Below are positions 60,952 to 64,000 of a stretch of DNA of 64,000 bases, in pieces (within the stretch, counting starts at the first letter, position 1; the number at the start of each line of letters is the position of its first letter). The notes beneath the pieces are model-generated. The model saw only the letters and a program-made list of their open reading frames with translations, did not search any database and was not told the DNA's origin. The translations under genes were made by a program, and so were the position numbers. This DNA comes from an uncultured Clostridia bacterium (GTDB lineage Bacteria > Bacillota > Clostridia > TANB77 > CAG-508). The stretch spans positions 39,949-103,948 of the forward strand of contig CANRGT010000004.1 in NCBI GenBank assembly GCA_947630185.1, read 5' to 3'.

Positions 60952-61758
60952 TTATAATCTTATTATTATAAGAGCAATTATGACTAATCCAAATATCACT
61001 CTATAAATTGCAAACCATTTGAAGCTTCCTTTTTTTAAATAATTTAGTAAGAATTTTATAACAAATATTCCCACAATGAAGCTTGCAATAATTCCTATGA
61101 AAAATGGAATACTAAATACAAAATCTTTTATTTTAAAGATTGTAGCCGCAAGTACTATTGGCGCTGATAACATAAAAGAATATTTTGCTGCAGATTCCCT
61201 TTTTACTCCCATAATTCTTCCTGTTGTCATTGTAATTCCTGAACGAGAAACTCCTGGTATGAATGCTAAGGCTTGTGATAAACCAATTAAAAAGGTTTGT
61301 TTTAAGGTCATATGTTCATAATCTGTTACGGATTTAGACCTTTTATCAACTATGTATAAAACAATTCCCATTACAATAAGTGCAATTGCAATAATAAGTG
61401 GTTTTGTCAATTCATCTTCTAAGAATTTATCTAGTATAAAACCTATTATTCCTCCTGGAATAGTTGCTAAAACAATGTACCAAAACATTCTTCCTTCTGT
61501 TGTCTTTTCTTTTTTTACTACTTGATTAAAGCCTCCTTTTATTAGTTTTAACCAATCTTTGAAGAAATATATTCCGATTGCTAATAGTGTACCAAAATGA
61601 AGTGCTACATCAAACCCTGAAAAAGCTGTTACAAAATCAGGATTGTTAATCCAGCCAAACATCCATGGTATTATATTTAAGTGAGCAGAACTAGAAATTG
61701 GAAGTAGTTCTGTCAAACCTTGTATTATTCCTAAAATAAGTGATTGATATATTTCCAT
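60952..61758 (-). CDS. uppP: Undecaprenyl-diphosphatase UppP
   Basis: UppP (BacA) recycles the lipid carrier for peptidoglycan by dephosphorylating undecaprenyl diphosphate, and gives bacitracin tolerance. The 268-residue membrane protein has the catalytic motif GLTELLPISSSAHL (about 15-28) and the second motif IPGVSRSGITMT (about 168-179), with about eight spans. The start at 61758 follows AAAGGAG. Confidence 0.96.
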   Translation of the reverse strand: MEIYQSLILGIIQGLTELLPISSSAHLNIIPWMFGWINNPDFVTAFSGFDVALHFGTLLAIGIYFFKDWLKLIKGGFNQVVKKEKTTEGRMFWYIVLATIPGGIIGFILDKFLEDELTKPLIIAIALIVMGIVLYIVDKRSKSVTDYEHMTLKQTFLIGLSQALAFIPGVSRSGITMTTGRIMGVKRESAAKYSFMLSAPIVLAATIFKIKDFVFSIPFFIGIIASFIVGIFVIKFLLNYLKKGSFKWFAIYRVIFGLVIIALIIIRL

Positions 61759-61867
61759 TTTTTTAAACTCCTTTATTTATATATTTTAGCTACTATATAA
61801 TTTATATTAATTTTACTTTATATTTATAATATTATTTATTTTATTATTTCAAAATATTTTTAAAATT

Positions 61868-63229
61868 TTATTGTTCTTTTTGTTTTTCCTCATATCCGGC
61901 TTGTTTTTCTTGCATTTCTTTTGTTTTTAATAAATCTTCTCTACTTAATGATTCCATTAAAATACAAGTTCTTGCTAAATGCTTATTTACTTTTCTTTCC
62001 CTCTTAGAGATTTTAGCTTTTTTATCACTTTCCTTATTGAATTTATTTTTCTTGTTTCGTTTTTCATTTACTTTTCGCTCGTTTATGCTTTCTTCTTCAT
62101 TTTGTTTGTTTATGTTTTCTTGTGCATTTTGTTTGTTTAGCTTTTCTTCCGCTTCTTCTATTTTTTCTATTTCTTCCACTTTTTCTTCAATTGCCTTTGG
62201 TGGTGGTTCTACTTTTTCTCTAATAGGCATAAATATAGGATCTTTTTTCATAAGGTCATAAACTTTAGAATCTAACTGTACAGCCACATTCATATAGTTC
62301 TTAGCTTTATCTTCATCACCTTTTAATAAAGCAATTTGTGAAAGATAATAATATGAACCTACTTCTAATTCGTTCTTTTTCATAGACTCTCTAAAATATT
62401 TTTCTGCTTCATCTAAGTCACCATACATTAAAGCTATTTGACCTAAGTTTAGTTTTGCATTATATGCCATAGAATTTATTTCTGCTGCCTTTTCATAAAA
62501 TTCTTTCGCATGTTGAAAATCATTTATTAAAGTATATGCCATTGCTACATTATAATACAAATCATAACTGCCAGGATGATAACGAAGTGCTGACATACAT
62601 ACTGAAATTGCATCTTTATATTTTTCTTGTTCAAAATAAATATCACAAAGCAAATTTATGCATTTTTCTTCTCCAGGATTTTGCCTCATAATGTCTTGAA
62701 TAATTGATTCTGCTTCATCATTTTGTTTATCTTTATTTAAAACAACTGCTAACTTATAATAAGTTTCCATATCTTTTCTATTTAAATCAACAGCTTTCCT
62801 ATATGCACTAATAGAAGCATCATAGTTTTCTTCTTTTTCATACATTGCACCTAGCAATTTATTTATTCTGTAACTATTTTTGTTTTTATCTAAATATTTA
62901 AGTACCATACTTTTAGCGACTTCATGGTTTCCTGCTTTTTCAAAAATGCTAGCTAATGCAATGCAATACAATTCGCCAAAATTTACGTTTTTAAACCTTT
63001 CCATTAAAATAAGTAATAGTGGTAATATAACTGAAAATAAATACATTATTATTCTAATAAATAAAGCAAGTGGTTTTGACAAAAGTAATTCTACAAAATT
63101 TATTGCAATTCCAATAAATTCTATTCCTAAAACTACAATATAGCTAGTGTCATTTTTCTTAATTAACTTTAAAAAAATTACAGTAAATAGCGCAATTGCT
63201 ATTACATTAAAAATTATTTTTTCAATCAT
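61868..63229 (-). CDS. Membrane-anchored TPR protein
   Basis: The 453-residue protein has three N-terminal membrane segments (about 4-20, 30-50 and 58-76), then eight or so tetratricopeptide repeats (about 90-320; for example NYDASISAYRKAVDLNRKDM and AKEFYEKAAEINSMAYNAKL). A highly charged Lys/Glu/Asn tail (EEKVEEIEKIEEAEEKLNKQ and onward) follows. It is likely a scaffold at the cytoplasmic face of the membrane; no specific partner is evident. It lies between uppP and ppa on the same strand. Confidence 0.85.
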   Translation of the reverse strand: MIEKIIFNVIAIALFTVIFLKLIKKNDTSYIVVLGIEFIGIAINFVELLLSKPLALFIRIIMYLFSVILPLLLILMERFKNVNFGELYCIALASIFEKAGNHEVAKSMVLKYLDKNKNSYRINKLLGAMYEKEENYDASISAYRKAVDLNRKDMETYYKLAVVLNKDKQNDEAESIIQDIMRQNPGEEKCINLLCDIYFEQEKYKDAISVCMSALRYHPGSYDLYYNVAMAYTLINDFQHAKEFYEKAAEINSMAYNAKLNLGQIALMYGDLDEAEKYFRESMKKNELEVGSYYYLSQIALLKGDEDKAKNYMNVAVQLDSKVYDLMKKDPIFMPIREKVEPPPKAIEEKVEEIEKIEEAEEKLNKQNAQENINKQNEEESINERKVNEKRNKKNKFNKESDKKAKISKRERKVNKHLARTCILMESLSREDLLKTKEMQEKQAGYEEKQKEQ

Positions 63230-63301
63230 ATTTCGCCTTTCTAAATTTATTTTACTATTATATGATTATATTTTTTCAAAACTTGTGCTACATTTTGCAT
63301 A

Positions 63302-63829
63302 TTAGCAAAATTTTTCTTTATACTGTCTTAAACATTTTTCAATTATTTCTTCTGCCTCTTTTCTACCTAGCATTTTATCAACTGATGTTTGTTTGCCTTC
63401 TAATTGCTTATATACTTCAAAGAAGTGTTTTATTTCCAAAGATATTTGACTTGGTACTTCTGAAATATCTTGATATTCATTTAAGAATGGGTCTTTCTTG
63501 CATATTGCAATAATTTTCTCATCATATTCTTCATTGTCTGTCATTGTTAATACTCCAATTGGATAGCATTCTACTAAAGTTAGAGGCACTATTTCCTCAT
63601 GGCATAGCACTAATACATCTAATGGGTCGTGGTCATCTGCATATGTTCTTGGAATAAATCCATAATTTGCAGGGTAATGTGTTGATGTATATAAAACTCT
63701 ATCTAATCTTAACATTCCTGTTTCTTTATCTAATTCATATTTATTTCTTCCATTTTTACTAATTTCAATAACTGAAACAAAATCATCTTTTTGTATTCTT
63801 TCTTCTCGTATATCATGCCAAATGTTCAT
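63302..63829 (-). CDS. ppa: Inorganic pyrophosphatase, family I
   Basis: This soluble family I pyrophosphatase of 175 residues hydrolyses PPi to drive biosynthesis. The core motifs are EISKNGRNKYELDKETG (substrate Lys/Arg), YPANYGFIPRTYADDHDPLD with the Mg-binding DHDPLDVLVL, and a later IGVLTMTDNEEYDEKIIAI. It starts at 63829 behind AGGAGGA. Many Clostridia use family II enzymes, so a family I gene is a mild peculiarity. Confidence 0.95.
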   Translation of the reverse strand: MNIWHDIREERIQKDDFVSVIEISKNGRNKYELDKETGMLRLDRVLYTSTHYPANYGFIPRTYADDHDPLDVLVLCHEEIVPLTLVECYPIGVLTMTDNEEYDEKIIAICKKDPFLNEYQDISEVPSQISLEIKHFFEVYKQLEGKQTSVDKMLGRKEAEEIIEKCLRQYKEKFC

Positions 63830-64000
63830 TTTTTGTCCTCCTATTGTTACATTTATTATATCTATTTTATAGTTTTATATATTTTAACACTTTGTATAAA
63901 TTGAAGTCAATCAATTTTTATGTGAATTTTTTCGTTTGTGCCGTTTTTTCAACTTCCGAAAATAATATCACAAATTTTTTTTGCTTTAAAATATCAATTT

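Noticed and set aside
1..64000. tRNA or rRNA genes
   Set aside because: I saw no cloverleaf-like segment with a TTCGA arm or rRNA-like GC-rich block; reading by eye cannot exclude one.

Overview
The window is a very AT-rich chromosome segment (GC about 30% or lower by eye) with strong AGGAGG-type ribosome sites and short A-rich spacers. It carries Bacillota marker genes: era-yqzL-recO, yqfC-yqfD-ybeY, bofA-yaaL, RNase J, a glmS ribozyme, and a type IV pilus locus with no outer-membrane secretin. yqfC, yqfD, bofA and a pdaA-type deacetylase indicate an endospore-forming member of the class Clostridia, probably an anaerobe because it encodes an [FeFe] hydrogenase. Species cannot be determined from the sequence.

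Layout. 1-7.8 kb (minus strand): a partial unknown gene, recO, yqzL, era, then a bifurcating-type hydrogenase set hydC-hydB-(GNAT)-hydA. 8-12.8 kb: accessory material, namely an Rpn-type nuclease, an AbiE system whose toxin gene has collapsed, and a SUMF1-fold protein with a prepilin N-terminus preceded by an (AG)11 tract just inside a well-signalled start codon, which looks phase variable. 12.3-15.7 kb: ybeY, an unknown gene, yqfD, yqfC. 15.8-23.4 kb: a pdaA gene split in two by a 6.75-kb element with two large serine recombinases, a 46-residue ORF and a 924-residue prepilin-like GLUG-repeat surface protein. An 11-bp direct repeat marks the ends, and joining across it restores pdaA in frame, as in skin-type elements. 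23.6-25.3 kb: an AgrA/AgrC-like two-component pair.

25.4-45.1 kb: housekeeping genes (pseudouridine synthase, rRNA methyltransferase, uvrC, glmS with its ribozyme, purA, bofA/yaaL, a Ca2+/cation antiporter, serS, ysxC, gltX, RNase J, a ROK kinase) with a PemK/MazF-like toxin, two short orphan genes with their own promoters, a probable small RNA, and a 207-bp element with perfect 30-bp inverted ends.

45.2-60.8 kb: one minus-strand type IV pilus operon. In transcription order it holds a pilM-pilN fusion, pilO, a PilP-position gene, ten tandem prepilin paralogues (called P1 to P10 here), a PilD-like protein, two minor pilins, pilB, pilT and pilC. The paralogues share a nearly constant N-terminal half and differ in their C-terminal halves; a stranded pilin 3' end lies between P1 and P2. 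The pilins have Ala where Glu5 is usual, and the PilD homologue seems to lack both catalytic aspartates. The window ends with uppP, a TPR protein and ppa.

Main reading: surface display built on class III (prepilin-type) signals recurs in three places: the ten-pilin array, the SUMF1-fold protein behind a slippable repeat, and the GLUG protein carried by the element inside a sporulation gene. Each has a different possible source of variation: paralogue recombination, repeat slippage and site-specific excision.
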